Assembly (NCBI GenBank): GCA_016177805.1 | Contig: JACOUN010000060.1 | Coordinates: 1 to 64,000, forward strand | Origin: Rhodocyclales bacterium | Lineage (GTDB): Bacteria > Pseudomonadota > Gammaproteobacteria > Burkholderiales > Rhodocyclaceae | DNA: 64,000 nt | Direction: 5' to 3' | In this document: positions 18,457 to 27,591 of the stretch, in pieces | Numbering within the stretch: the stretch's first letter is position 1 | Layout: each line of letters begins with the position of its first letter | Made by a program: the position numbers and the translations under genes | Notes under the pieces: generated by a model | Seen by the model: only the letters and a program-made list of their open reading frames with translations | Told to the model about the DNA's origin: nothing | Databases searched by the model: none

Positions 18457-19521
18457 TCACTCCTGGGCGAAGCGGATCAGCTCATCCAGAGTGCCCTCGC
18501 CAGTTTCCGCGTTGATCGCGTAGCGTTCGTCGGCGCAGGCGCCGTACACCTTGTCGAAATTGGCGCGCCGCGTTTCGATGGCCGTTATCGCCTTGTCCAG
18601 CATGTCCTCGCCCTCGAAGGGCTTGACCGGCTTGAGGAAGGCTTGGGCGAGCGATCGCGGTTGCTGGTCGCCCTTTTCGGCGAGCACATAGCTCGCGTAG
18701 GCGCGAGAGGCATGGCTGTTTTGCATGCCGGTGGGGCTGACCTTGGTAACGGCGTGGATGAAGGCTTGGAGCGTCTTGTCCGCCAGCGCCTTGTCACCGC
18801 CGAGGTTTGCCACGAGCAAGGCACGGTCGATGCAGATGTAGAGATAGAACAGACCAGCACCGTAGCTGCGTTCGCCAATGTGCGCGGCGCCCTTGTCGGT
18901 GAGGCCGTCGTTGAGGTCATCGACCGCGCTGAAGTAGTCGTCCTCGACCGCGCTCTTGTGCACCGTGACGGCGTGTGCGACCTGGATGGCCGCCTCCATG
19001 TTGAAGGCTGGGCTGTCAGCCAGCATGCGACCGAACATGGCAATGTCTGCAGCCTTGCGTGGGGTGCGCAGCAGGTTCAGTTCTTCCTCAGTCGGCCCGG
19101 CGTTCCGGGAAACGCAAGCTTTCGCGAGTTGTTCGACCGCCTCGACCTCCTCGGGGCTGAAGTGCGCGAGCTGTTCGATCTGCAGGTCTTCGTCCTTCTC
19201 CGCTTTCTTGTCGGACTTCAGCTTGCCGAACTTGCCGACGATCTGGCGCGCCCATTCACGGGCGTTCTTGTCGGATACGCCGGCCGCGATCATCACGCCG
19301 TGTACGCGCTTGCCCATGTCCTTGGTGCGGGTACCGATATGGCCGGCTAGCGCGGTTTCGAAAATGTCGGAAGTCCGCCATGCGCGTTTCTGGCTTTGCG
19401 ACGAAATCCGCAAACGCAGCGTATCGCCCATCAAGGCGGTCTTGGGGCGACCGGTGTCGTCGCGGTTGAGGTTGGAGGGTGGGTAGCTGGTCAGCACGTG
19501 CAGTTGAATGAAACGGGACAT
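18457..19521 (-). CDS. cas7e: Cas7e (CasC/Cse4) Cascade backbone subunit
   Basis: The 354-residue protein starts MSRFIQLHVLTSYPPSNLNR and contains RISSQSQKRAWR and MQNSHASRAYASYVL, all diagnostic for Cas7e. Six copies form the Cascade backbone along the spacer. The start at 19521 has AGGAGAACACC upstream; longer in-frame starts overlap cse2. A 43-bp gap separates it from cse2. Confidence 0.96.
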   Translation of the reverse strand: MSRFIQLHVLTSYPPSNLNRDDTGRPKTALMGDTLRLRISSQSQKRAWRTSDIFETALAGHIGTRTKDMGKRVHGVMIAAGVSDKNAREWARQIVGKFGKLKSDKKAEKDEDLQIEQLAHFSPEEVEAVEQLAKACVSRNAGPTEEELNLLRTPRKAADIAMFGRMLADSPAFNMEAAIQVAHAVTVHKSAVEDDYFSAVDDLNDGLTDKGAAHIGERSYGAGLFYLYICIDRALLVANLGGDKALADKTLQAFIHAVTKVSPTGMQNSHASRAYASYVLAEKGDQQPRSLAQAFLKPVKPFEGEDMLDKAITAIETRRANFDKVYGACADERYAINAETGEGTLDELIRFAQE

Positions 19522-19564
19522 GGGGTGTTCTCCTTGAGCGGAAATGGGGAGGGAATTGGGGGAA

Positions 19565-20074
19565 TCAGTCGGCGCTGCGGGCTGGCCAGTCATAGGCGTA
19601 GGCCCAGTTCTTCTTGACCTTATCGCCCCAGTGCAGGATGTCGTTTGCCAGCGCGATCGCGTCGATGTGGTGTTCCATGATCGGAAGCACGCGCCGCAAA
19701 CCCGCGAACAGGCTGTCGACATCGGGCGACTCCAGCAGGCGGGTGAAGCGCAACTCGCTGACCAGCGGCCTGTCCTCGCCGGGCGCCTTGTGGCTCATTG
19801 CTTTGGCCGGCGATCCCGGTTGATCCTGGGTGACATGCGCGAGCAGGCCGCAAATGGCTGCGAGGCGATCGTCGCGTGCGGACACGCCTTCCGCGTTCCA
19901 TCCGGCGGCCTGGAAGCGACGGTACAGGCGCTGGTAGGGCGCGCTCAGGGCGACGGCGGTGACGGTGGGTGCGCGGCGCAGGACGGCGCGGCTGGCGCGG
20001 TCGTCTTCGAGCTTCTGCCACCAGTTGAGCAGGATCGTGCCGTAGGCGTTGTCGCGTGAGAATCGGTCGGACAT
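19565..20074 (-). CDS. cse2: Cse2 (CasB) Cascade small subunit
   Basis: The 169-residue, mostly helical protein has the Cse2 pattern: an N-terminal WWQKLEDDRASRAVLRR, a middle RFQAAGW and C-terminal RLLESPDVDSL with ANDILHWGDKVKKNWA. Two copies stabilise the R-loop by binding the non-target strand. It begins 9 bp after the cse1 stop codon. Confidence 0.94.
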   Translation of the reverse strand: MSDRFSRDNAYGTILLNWWQKLEDDRASRAVLRRAPTVTAVALSAPYQRLYRRFQAAGWNAEGVSARDDRLAAICGLLAHVTQDQPGSPAKAMSHKAPGEDRPLVSELRFTRLLESPDVDSLFAGLRRVLPIMEHHIDAIALANDILHWGDKVKKNWAYAYDWPARSAD

Positions 20075-20083
20075 GGGATCTCC

Positions 20084-21709
20084 TCAGACGTCTGCCGTCG
20101 CGGGTTTGCCGCGGCCGGCTGCGGGTTTGTCGGCGGCAGGCAGGCGCAGCACTTCGCGCATCTTTTTGCCGTTCAGGCTGTTCACCAGTTGCCGGTGCGC
20201 TTCGGCCACGCGCCGGGGTTTCTGTCGCTCGATGGGGCCAGCGCCGACGAAGGTGGTGTCGAACAAGTCCAGGGCGGCAGTGCGCAGGGCGTGGTGCCAG
20301 GCTTGCCGGCTTTCCAGCGTATCGGGGTCGGCGCTCTCGTCCTGGCGGACTGCCTCGATGCACTGCCTGAGTTGTGTGTAGAACGCCGTTTCCGTTCGCT
20401 GCCAGAACTCGGCGTCAATGGCGCTGAAGTCACCGCGCGCATCGCCGCCGAACCACGCGGCCTTGACCGCGCTGCGCAGGTAGAACACCGCCTGCTGCGC
20501 GCCCGCGAGCCACGTTTCGACGGTACCTGACACGGACTTCAGAGCCTCCTTGCTGGCGCATTCGCCCAATCCGTACAGAGGCAGGCTGGATTCGTACCAG
20601 CAACGCGCTTTCATGTTGTCCATGTCGTAGCCGAAGGCCCACAGGCGCAATGCTCCGCCCAGTTGGCGGCGGCGCCACTCCAGAGCGTGGGTGACGATGC
20701 GGGCCGGCCGCTGCTTGTTCTTGGCATCCGCTTGGCCCAGCACCCACGCCAGCCAGTGCCGGTATCCCATGCCACCCGGCTGCGGGTGCAGCGGCAGCCA
20801 CTCGCCCTTGACCTCGTAGTAGGGCGAGAGCGGGTGATCCCAGGCGCCCTTGTAATTGAGTCCGTAGTTCTTGGCGGTGATCTGGCGGATCAGCTTGTCG
20901 GACTCACGTCCGCACAGATCGCAAGCGCCGTGCGCGACGTTGTCGAAGTCGAGGCGAATCCGGCGCGGTGTCGCCCAGAAGATATGGTCCGGGTGCACCT
21001 GCGCCGGGGCGAGTTCGCCACCCGGTTGCAGGTTCGCGACATCGGTCAGCCACGGAAAGCGGTACTGCGCGCCTTTGCGGTTTGCATCGCCGCAACGTTC
21101 GAGATGCTGGGGGCGTTCGATCACGTTGAGCCACGCGTCCTGCCACAGGCTGGTGGGGGATTGGTGCAGGAGCAGGGTCGTCAGTGGCCCGCCACCACGC
21201 AGCCCAGTGCGGTAGCCAACGCCACCGGCAGGCGCATTGGTCTGCAGCGTGAAGAGCGCGGTTGCGATGCAGGCCGGGCATAGGGCATCCAGCCGCCCGC
21301 GCTTGACGAAATGGTCGCTGTTGTTGCGTAGCGCGTTCTCGCCCGGCGATTCGATCAACAACGCAGAAACCGGGTTGAGTGCCGACGCTTCCGAGGCCAA
21401 GGTCGCGTCCTGCATGAAGCGTGGCCCGTCGCCATCCAGCTCGAACGCCTCGGCTACGGGGGCAAACCAGCCGCGCAAGGTCTTTGCATCGGGTGGAGCC
21501 GTGAGGAACTGCTTCCAATCAGTTCGGCTCTCGATTGGCGCCGTCGTCTGCAACAGGCCGATGGCGAACTGCATCAGCGCACCGTTGAAATCCGCGCGAT
21601 CGGCGTCGAATGCGACGATGTCGGGGTCGGAAAGCTGCGTCGGTGCAATCCAGTCGCGTGAGTCGTCCCTGCGGCGTACCGGCATCCAGCGGTCTTCGAT
21701 GAGGTTCAT
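20084..21709 (-). CDS. cse1: Cse1 (CasA/Cas8e) Cascade large subunit
   Basis: The 541-residue protein begins MNLIEDRWMPVRRRD, the standard Cse1 N-terminus, and contains the zinc-binding-type CxxC pairs (CPACIATALF, CDLCGRES). It reads the PAM and recruits Cas3. It overlaps the end of cas3 by ATGA. Length is slightly above the roughly 500-residue E. coli protein, normal for the family. Confidence 0.95.
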   Translation of the reverse strand: MNLIEDRWMPVRRRDDSRDWIAPTQLSDPDIVAFDADRADFNGALMQFAIGLLQTTAPIESRTDWKQFLTAPPDAKTLRGWFAPVAEAFELDGDGPRFMQDATLASEASALNPVSALLIESPGENALRNNSDHFVKRGRLDALCPACIATALFTLQTNAPAGGVGYRTGLRGGGPLTTLLLHQSPTSLWQDAWLNVIERPQHLERCGDANRKGAQYRFPWLTDVANLQPGGELAPAQVHPDHIFWATPRRIRLDFDNVAHGACDLCGRESDKLIRQITAKNYGLNYKGAWDHPLSPYYEVKGEWLPLHPQPGGMGYRHWLAWVLGQADAKNKQRPARIVTHALEWRRRQLGGALRLWAFGYDMDNMKARCWYESSLPLYGLGECASKEALKSVSGTVETWLAGAQQAVFYLRSAVKAAWFGGDARGDFSAIDAEFWQRTETAFYTQLRQCIEAVRQDESADPDTLESRQAWHHALRTAALDLFDTTFVGAGPIERQKPRRVAEAHRQLVNSLNGKKMREVLRLPAADKPAAGRGKPATADV

Positions 21710-24480
21710 TCCTGCTCCTGTTCGAAACGTTCGGCGTCTTGCATCTGGTCCAGCCCACGGACATCGTCATAGCGCCAGCGCAGTTGCCTCGAAGGTTTGT
21801 TCTTCTTTTCCGTCGACAAGGCCGTGCCCGTCCAACCTTCGGTGGTTTCCTGCAGCGCCAGCACGACCGACCATTTCCCCTTGTCCGGCAGCAACGCTTC
21901 TGCGTCCTTTACCAACTGTTCCTTGGCGCCATCTGCTTCCGGCACGCGCTGCGCAATCAGCCGTTCGGCCACTTTCACGCTGCTGTAGGCCCAGCCGTGG
22001 CGCGGGTTCTCATGTTCAGCCCAGGGCCGCAGCCGGTCTCCGTCCCAGCGGGCCAGCAAGACGGTCATGCTCGCCTCGCCGAGGCGGGTGGGTGTCTTGG
22101 CTTCGCTCCACCAGTCGATGCCGCCGCGTATGTATCCGTCAGCGACCTTGATGGTGTTCTGCTGCGCGACGCTGAGGTCGCTGAAGTAGGCGCCATCCGC
22201 CTGGTTGGCATTGGCTTGCAGGCCGGGCGGCAGTTCGGCGCCTTCGCCAAACACGCCTTCGATGAGCGCGCGGGCATCCTGTGGCATGGCGATTCGGCCT
22301 TGCTGAAGCGCTCTGGCGGTCAGCCACAGGTGGCCGTGGTGGGGATAGACGGCGGCGGCCTTGGGAAAGGCTTGCTTGTACCAGTTTGCGGCGGGCGTTT
22401 CGCTCCAGACCGGGCCAAGCACCCACAGGCACGGCTGGCCGCGCTGGTCGGGCGCCCACGGGTCGGCAAGCCGGGCGCCATTCGTGCCGCGCGGGTGGCG
22501 CTGCAATCGGCCGGCGCGTTGGATCAGGCGATCTATGGGAGCGAGATCGGAGATCACCATGTCCCAGTCCGCATCCAGGGATTGCTCGGCGACTTGCGAA
22601 GCGATCACCAGCCGGCCGGCGCGCTGGGCCGGTGTGCTCGATTTTCCGAAGTGCGTGAGAATGCGCTCTTCCGTGGCGAGGCGGTCCTGAAGGGCGAAGC
22701 GCGCGTGGAACACGATGAGGTGTTCCGCGTCGAGTTCGTCTGCAAAGTGCGCGTGGGCGGCGAGGACGTCAGAGACCGTGTTGCGCATCCAGCACACGCA
22801 CTTGCCTTGGGCGAGCGCCCGGCGGATGGCGCTCAGCACTTCGTGCTCGTCGGCGACGTAGCGAACGGCCACCTCCCGGCACACCGCCTCGCGCGCAACG
22901 ATGGGCTTGAGTACGGCATTCGTTTGCCCATCGTGCCAGGACGTTACCAACGGAAAGTCTGGCGAAGAGGCGCGGGGCAAAGGGTCGGCGGCGCGCCCGC
23001 GTGCAAAGGCATTGAACAAGGCATGCTTCATGTGTTCGGGCAGGGTTGCCGACAGGAGAATGACGCTGCCTCCGGCCATGGCGTGGAAGGTCAGGACGGT
23101 TTCGAGCACGCGCTGCATGTAGGCGTCGCAGGCGTGCACCTCGTCGACGATCAGCACCTTGCGGAACAGGCCAAGCAGACGCAGGGACTGGTGCTTGCTG
23201 TACAGCGTGGCGAGCAGGACCTGATCGATGGTGCCGACGCCTGCCGGGGCAAGCAGCGCGCGCTTGGCGTGATCGGCAAGCCAGGCATTGCAGCGTGCGG
23301 TGGCAGTGTCGTCCTGCTGGGCCGTGTCGTCTTCCTCCTGCCCCGTCGGCAGGACTGAATCGGCGAAGGCTTCGACCAGAGTGCGCTGCCCGTGTGCCAG
23401 CACGAGGCTGGGATTGCCTTCGAACAGCTTGCGATAAACTTCCGCGATGCGCCCGTACATCGCGTTTGCCGTGGCCATGGTCGGCAGCGCTATGAAGAAG
23501 CCGTCGGCGCAGCCGCTAGTCATCAGCCTGTGCGCGAGCTTGACGGCCGCTTCGGTCTTGCCGGCGCCGGTGACATCCTCCAGCAGATGGATCTGCGGTG
23601 CGGATGTGAGAGGCGTGTCGATCGCCCACGCCTGCAGGGGGGAAGGCGTAGCGATCTCGGCGAACAGTTCGGCGAAGCTGCGTTCGCGGCATGGCACCGG
23701 CAACACACCGCCGGCCTTGAGCGCGGTTTTGGCGTGTTCTTGCGCTTCCTGCCAGTAGTCCCGGAGTGGAATCGCCTCAGCTCGGTAGGGGAAGAACTCG
23801 GTATTCGAGCCAATCCAGTCTGCGAGCACTGTGACTCCCGCGAACCACCATGCAAGGTCGCGGCTCCTGGCTTCAAACGCGTCATTCCCGAGCGCGGCAT
23901 GTGCATTTTTGATTCCGCCCAGAGGGAAAAGGATGAGAAGCTCCTCCAGGAAACCCTCGATCGCAGGGGTGTCCGCCGGGCACACGTGGTGTCGCCAGTG
24001 CCCCCGAGAGTCAGGGGGTAACCCATGGTGCCCTGTGCAGGCGCGTATCCACCAACCGATACCGTCAAGCATGTCTTCGCTGTTCGGCCCGAACCAGCAT
24101 TGATCGACCGCATGATCCTTGAGGTATTGATCCCAGATCAGCCAGCCCAGCGTGTCGTGACGGACAACATACGGCTTGCCGGAGTCGACCTCACGCCCCC
24201 GCAAGTGCTTGACCAGATCGGCGCGCTGACCCTGGAATGACTCGGAGAACTTGCCAAGATCGTGGATGGCGAGGCAGAAGGCGAACCACGAGTAAAGTGG
24301 TTCATCCGCGTCCAAGGCGAGTGCATGGGCGAACAGCGCGCGCAGCGCGGGCGAGCGTTTGAGGAAAGTGACGCCTACTGCAGCCACATCGAGACAGTGA
24401 TAGGGCAGCAGATGATATTCGCCACCGTCGACGTCGATTGGTCGCGCTTTACCCCAGTAGCCGAAATGAGAAGCTGACAT
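21706..24480 (-). CDS. cas3: Cas3 HD nuclease-helicase, type I-E
   Basis: The 924-residue protein has an N-terminal HD nuclease domain (H73-D74 in AIHDLGKF, HH at 151-152, D221 in LADWIGSN). A superfamily 2 helicase follows, with Walker A GAGKT (305-309), DEVH (446-449) and SATLPEH. It unwinds and degrades DNA bound by Cascade. Start: ATG at 24480 (MSASHFGYWGKA), which overlaps the WYL gene's stop codon as ATGA; the longer reading has a glycine-rich tail not typical of Cas3. No frameshift is seen, so interference should be functional. Confidence 0.96.
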   Translation of the reverse strand: MSASHFGYWGKARPIDVDGGEYHLLPYHCLDVAAVGVTFLKRSPALRALFAHALALDADEPLYSWFAFCLAIHDLGKFSESFQGQRADLVKHLRGREVDSGKPYVVRHDTLGWLIWDQYLKDHAVDQCWFGPNSEDMLDGIGWWIRACTGHHGLPPDSRGHWRHHVCPADTPAIEGFLEELLILFPLGGIKNAHAALGNDAFEARSRDLAWWFAGVTVLADWIGSNTEFFPYRAEAIPLRDYWQEAQEHAKTALKAGGVLPVPCRERSFAELFAEIATPSPLQAWAIDTPLTSAPQIHLLEDVTGAGKTEAAVKLAHRLMTSGCADGFFIALPTMATANAMYGRIAEVYRKLFEGNPSLVLAHGQRTLVEAFADSVLPTGQEEDDTAQQDDTATARCNAWLADHAKRALLAPAGVGTIDQVLLATLYSKHQSLRLLGLFRKVLIVDEVHACDAYMQRVLETVLTFHAMAGGSVILLSATLPEHMKHALFNAFARGRAADPLPRASSPDFPLVTSWHDGQTNAVLKPIVAREAVCREVAVRYVADEHEVLSAIRRALAQGKCVCWMRNTVSDVLAAHAHFADELDAEHLIVFHARFALQDRLATEERILTHFGKSSTPAQRAGRLVIASQVAEQSLDADWDMVISDLAPIDRLIQRAGRLQRHPRGTNGARLADPWAPDQRGQPCLWVLGPVWSETPAANWYKQAFPKAAAVYPHHGHLWLTARALQQGRIAMPQDARALIEGVFGEGAELPPGLQANANQADGAYFSDLSVAQQNTIKVADGYIRGGIDWWSEAKTPTRLGEASMTVLLARWDGDRLRPWAEHENPRHGWAYSSVKVAERLIAQRVPEADGAKEQLVKDAEALLPDKGKWSVVLALQETTEGWTGTALSTEKKNKPSRQLRWRYDDVRGLDQMQDAERFEQEQE

Positions 24481-25529
24481 CAGGTTGGGTCCTGGCTGTT
24501 CGTCTCGCGCATTCTGAATGGGCGGGGGCTCACAGGATGAGCCTGCTTCTCCGGATTTGCGAAATTTCTCGCCATGTGCTCGATTTCCTCCGCCACCACC
24601 GCCCGCAACCCCGCCGGCGCCATCACCTCGCAATGCCGTCCATGCTTGAGGATGTCCATCAGCAGTTCGCGGTGGTCGGCGTAGGGGATCTCCAGAATGT
24701 AGTGGCCGTCACCGTCGAATTCGCCGTGTTGATCGGGGTGCCAGTGTTCGGCGGCGACCCAGCGGGCGCGTTCGGGGCTGAAGCGCAGGCGGGCGGTCTG
24801 GACGGCGGGGCCGGCGAAGATGCCGTAGCCGGGGCCGAGGATGGTGTCGAGGCGGGTGTCGGGGATGTCGTGGGCGGGGGTTTTGAGCAGGTGCACGTGG
24901 CGGATGCTGTCGACGGCGAAGTTGCGCAGCTCGCCGCGCAGGTGGCACCAGGCGTCGAGGTACCAGTTGTCGCGGTAGTGCACGAGGCGCTGCGGGGAGA
25001 TGTCGCGTTCGCTTTCTTCGCCCTTGCCGCGCGCGTAGTAGCGGATGGCCAGGCGTTTGCGCCGCAGCAGGGCGGCGCCGATGGCTTCGAAGTGGGTGAG
25101 CTTGGCGCTGCGCTTGCCGATGCCGACGATGAGCACGCGCTTGCGCACTTCGGCGGCGGGGTGGCGGGCGGCGCCCATGAGGGCGTTGAGGCGTTCGACC
25201 AGCGGGGCGACGTGCGGCGCGAGGATGCCGCCGGGGTCAAGGTTGGCGAGCAGGTGCTGCATGGTGAGCAGGGCGTGGATCTCCTTGTCGGAGAACCACA
25301 TGCCGGGCAGTTCGATCTGTGCGCCGACGGTTTGCGTGGGGTCGATGCGGTAGCCGGCCAGTTCGCGGTCCCAGACGATGGGGGTGTTCATGGTGTCGCG
25401 CAGGAAGGCCAGGTCGCGCTTGAGGGTGGCGGGGGAGACTTCGAGGGCGTCGAGCAGTACCCGGCGGCTGACGCTGCGCCGTTCATCGAGCAGGCGGCGG
25501 ATGCGGGCGAGGCGGTCGGTCTGGCTCAT
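24480..25529 (-). CDS. WYL-domain HTH regulator heading the cas operon
   Basis: The 349-residue protein has an N-terminal DeoR/HTH_11-type helix-turn-helix (RLARIRRLLDERRSVSRRVL) and a WYL domain centred on VHYRDNWYLDAWCHLRGELR, with a C-terminal WCX region. WYL proteins are ligand-responsive regulators often found with CRISPR-Cas and other defence genes. It is translationally coupled to cas3 and is the first gene of the operon, so it probably regulates cas expression and itself. Direct repeats at 25545-25586 are candidate binding sites. Confidence 0.9.
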   Translation of the reverse strand: MSQTDRLARIRRLLDERRSVSRRVLLDALEVSPATLKRDLAFLRDTMNTPIVWDRELAGYRIDPTQTVGAQIELPGMWFSDKEIHALLTMQHLLANLDPGGILAPHVAPLVERLNALMGAARHPAAEVRKRVLIVGIGKRSAKLTHFEAIGAALLRRKRLAIRYYARGKGEESERDISPQRLVHYRDNWYLDAWCHLRGELRNFAVDSIRHVHLLKTPAHDIPDTRLDTILGPGYGIFAGPAVQTARLRFSPERARWVAAEHWHPDQHGEFDGDGHYILEIPYADHRELLMDILKHGRHCEVMAPAGLRAVVAEEIEHMARNFANPEKQAHPVSPRPFRMRETNSQDPT

Positions 25530-25544
25530 GCGCGGGCTCCATCA

Positions 25545-25586
25545 GCGGGAGTCCGCAGCATATCGGGTATGGCGGGAATCCGCAGC
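25545..25586 (-). promoter_or_regulatory. 15-bp direct repeats in the WYL-cas upstream region
   Basis: GCGGGAGTCCGCAGC (25545-25559) and GCGGGAATCCGCAGC (25572-25586) match at 14 of 15 positions with a 27-bp period in the 59-bp gap between the IclR-type gene and the WYL gene. Each repeat also contains an imperfect GCGGG..CCGC palindrome. A perfect 11-bp inverted repeat (GGGTATGGCGG at 25565-25575, CCGCCATACCC at 25608-25618) overlaps them and enters the end of the IclR gene. They could be WYL-regulator operators or a partial terminator for the IclR gene. Confidence 0.45.
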
Positions 25587-25588
25587 GC

Positions 25589-26383
25589 TTATGCGGCGGG
25601 CGTTATTCCGCCATACCCCAGCCGCTCCGAGATCGCCTCCGCGCAGGCGCGCACTTTGGTGGCGATGGGGCCGTCCCAGTCGGGGTTGAAGGCGCCGGCG
25701 GGGCCCATGGCGGTGATGGCGAGGGCGAGGTGGCCGTCGTGGTCGAACACCGGGGCGCAGAAGGCGTTGATGCCGGGGATGGGGTGGCCGATGGCGCGGG
25801 CCATGCGGTGCTGGCGGACTTCGGCAAGGGTGTCTTCGACGTGCTTGCGCGACAGGCGCAGGGTGGCTTGTTCGGCGCTGGCGTAGCGGGCGAGTTCTTC
25901 CTGCACCAGCGGTTCGGTGATGCGCTCGGACAGGTAGGCGGCGAAGACGCGGCCGGTGGCCGAGTTGAGCAGGCTCATGACGGTGCCGGGGCGCATGTTC
26001 ACGTGCATGGGGCGGCTGCACTCTTCTATGCTGACTATGGTGGGGCCGTGATTGCCCCACACCGCGATGGCGACGTTTTGCTGGATGTCGTCGGAGAGGC
26101 GCGCCGCCTCCGGGGTGGTGACGCGCAGCGGGCTGAGGCCGCGCAGGGCGGCCAGGCCCATGTGCAGGGCGAACGGGCCGAGGCCGTAGCGGCCGGTGAC
26201 GGGGTCTTGTTCGATGAGGCCGATCTTGCCGAAGCTGACCAGGTAGGGGTGGGCCTTGGCGGCCGGCATGCCGGCTTCGCGGGCGAGGTCCTTGAGCATC
26301 ATCGCGCTGCCGTTGCGCACCAGCGCCTGCAGCAGCGTGCCTCCGACTTCGATGGACTGTATGCCGCGACGATCTCGTTCCAT
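25589..26383 (-). CDS. IclR-family transcriptional regulator
   Basis: The 264-residue protein has the IclR layout: an N-terminal winged helix-turn-helix (IQSIEVGGTLLQALV, MPAAKAHPYLVSFGKIGLIE) and a C-terminal effector domain (about 80-260) with RPMHVNMRPGTVMSLLNSATGRVF. It is divergent from the MBL-fold/FAD-monooxygenase operon, so it is the likely aromatic-acid-responsive regulator of that operon. Candidate operators are at 26469-26499. Confidence 0.92.
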   Translation of the reverse strand: MERDRRGIQSIEVGGTLLQALVRNGSAMMLKDLAREAGMPAAKAHPYLVSFGKIGLIEQDPVTGRYGLGPFALHMGLAALRGLSPLRVTTPEAARLSDDIQQNVAIAVWGNHGPTIVSIEECSRPMHVNMRPGTVMSLLNSATGRVFAAYLSERITEPLVQEELARYASAEQATLRLSRKHVEDTLAEVRQHRMARAIGHPIPGINAFCAPVFDHDGHLALAITAMGPAGAFNPDWDGPIATKVRACAEAISERLGYGGITPAA

Positions 26384-26468
26384 GGCTGAAGGCCCCGATT
26401 GGATTTTGGCGGCATCTTAGCAGCTTTGCCGCGAGCCTCCGGTCGGCAGCCGTCACGGCTTAAATTTG

Positions 26469-26499
26469 CGATTAACAAATGCATTGACTATTAACGAAT
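26469..26499 (+). promoter_or_regulatory. Paired 12-bp motif, candidate IclR operator
   Basis: CGATTAACAAAT (26469-26480) and CTATTAACGAAT (26488-26499) are 10/12 identical direct repeats 19 bp apart, flanking the -35 box. A third copy, CGATAAACGAAT, is at 32788-32799 upstream of the LysR gene. The spacing of about two helical turns suits a dimeric regulator pair. Confidence 0.55.
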
Positions 26500-26512
26500 C
26501 GAAAACTAGTAT
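26484..26512 (+). promoter_or_regulatory. Sigma70-type promoter of the MBL/FAD monooxygenase operon
   Basis: TTGACT (26484-26489) and TAGTAT (26507-26512) are separated by exactly 17 bp in an AT-rich stretch of otherwise GC-rich DNA. Transcription would start near 26519 and give a leader of about 70 nt before the ATG at 26592. Confidence 0.7.
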
Positions 26513-26591
26513 GTGGGTGTCGCGGTCGCCGTGACGCCGTTGTTCGCGTCCCCGTGCGACCCAGTCTTACCCCCGCATTCAGGAGAAACGC

Positions 26592-27554
26592 ATGAACACC
26601 AAGGTTTTTGCCTCGCAGGCCGATCTGGAAGTGAAGCAGACCACCTTCGAGCAGTTGTCCGCCCACTGCTGGGCCTACACCGCCGAGGGTGACCCCAACA
26701 CCGGGGTGATCATCACCGACGAAGCGGTGCTGATCTGCGACACGCTGGCCACGCCGTTGATGGCGCAGAACCTGATCGCCGAGATCCGCAAGGTCAGCGC
26801 CGCGCCGATCAAGTACGTGGTGCTGTCGCACTACCACGCGGTGCGGGTGCTGGGCGCCTCGGGCTACAAGGCCGAGGGCATGGAGCAGATCATCGCCAGC
26901 CAGGGCACTTTTGATCTGATCGTCGAGCGTGGCGAGCAGGACATGAAGTCGGAATACGAGCGCTTTCCGCGCCTGTTCCAGAACTTCGACTCGGTGCCGG
27001 GCCTGACCTGGCCGACCATGGTGTTCAAGAATGAACTGACGCTCTACATGGGTGGCCTGGAAGTGAAGGTCATGCACCTGGGCCCCGGCCACACCAAGGG
27101 CGACACGGTAGTGTGGGTGCCGGGCGAGCAGGTGCTGTTCTCCGGCGATCTGGTCGAGTGCGACGCGGCCTGCTACACCGGCGACGCGCAACTGGAAGAA
27201 TGGCCGGCCACGCTCGACGCGATTGCCGCGCTCAAGCCGCAGGCGGTGGTGCCGGGCCGTGGCCCCGCGCTGACCACGCCGCGGAAAGTCGCCGAAGGGC
27301 TGGCCTATACGCGTGACTTCGTCACCACCCTGTTCAGCTCCGCCAAGGAGGCCGCCGCGCAGGGGCTGGATCTGAAGGGCGCAATGGCGCTGGCACGCAA
27401 GCACATGGACCCCAAGTTCGGCCAGGTCTTCATCTACGAACACTGTTTGCCGTTCGACGTGACCCGCGCCGTGGATGAGGCCAACGGCATCAAGCACCCG
27501 CGCATCTGGACCGCCGAGCGCGACAAGGAAATGTGGCACGCGCTGCAGGATTGA
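26592..27554 (+). CDS. MBL-fold protein with degenerate metal site
   Basis: The 320-residue protein has a metallo-beta-lactamase fold but an altered metal site. H80 and H82 of the HxHxDH motif are present, while the Asp and His that follow are V84 and R85. H167 (GPGHTKGD) and D186 (FSGDLV) are kept, and the usual GHG loop is GRG (R223). It may bind one metal or none. Family members of this kind occur beside FAD-dependent aromatic monooxygenases, but their reaction is not known to me; a hydrolase or ring-cleavage role in the pathway is inference. AGGAGAAACGC precedes the ATG. Confidence 0.8.
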   Translation: MNTKVFASQADLEVKQTTFEQLSAHCWAYTAEGDPNTGVIITDEAVLICDTLATPLMAQNLIAEIRKVSAAPIKYVVLSHYHAVRVLGASGYKAEGMEQIIASQGTFDLIVERGEQDMKSEYERFPRLFQNFDSVPGLTWPTMVFKNELTLYMGGLEVKVMHLGPGHTKGDTVVWVPGEQVLFSGDLVECDAACYTGDAQLEEWPATLDAIAALKPQAVVPGRGPALTTPRKVAEGLAYTRDFVTTLFSSAKEAAAQGLDLKGAMALARKHMDPKFGQVFIYEHCLPFDVTRAVDEANGIKHPRIWTAERDKEMWHALQD

Positions 27555-27591
27555 AACCGCGTCGCATCACGGACAACACCAGGAGACAGTT

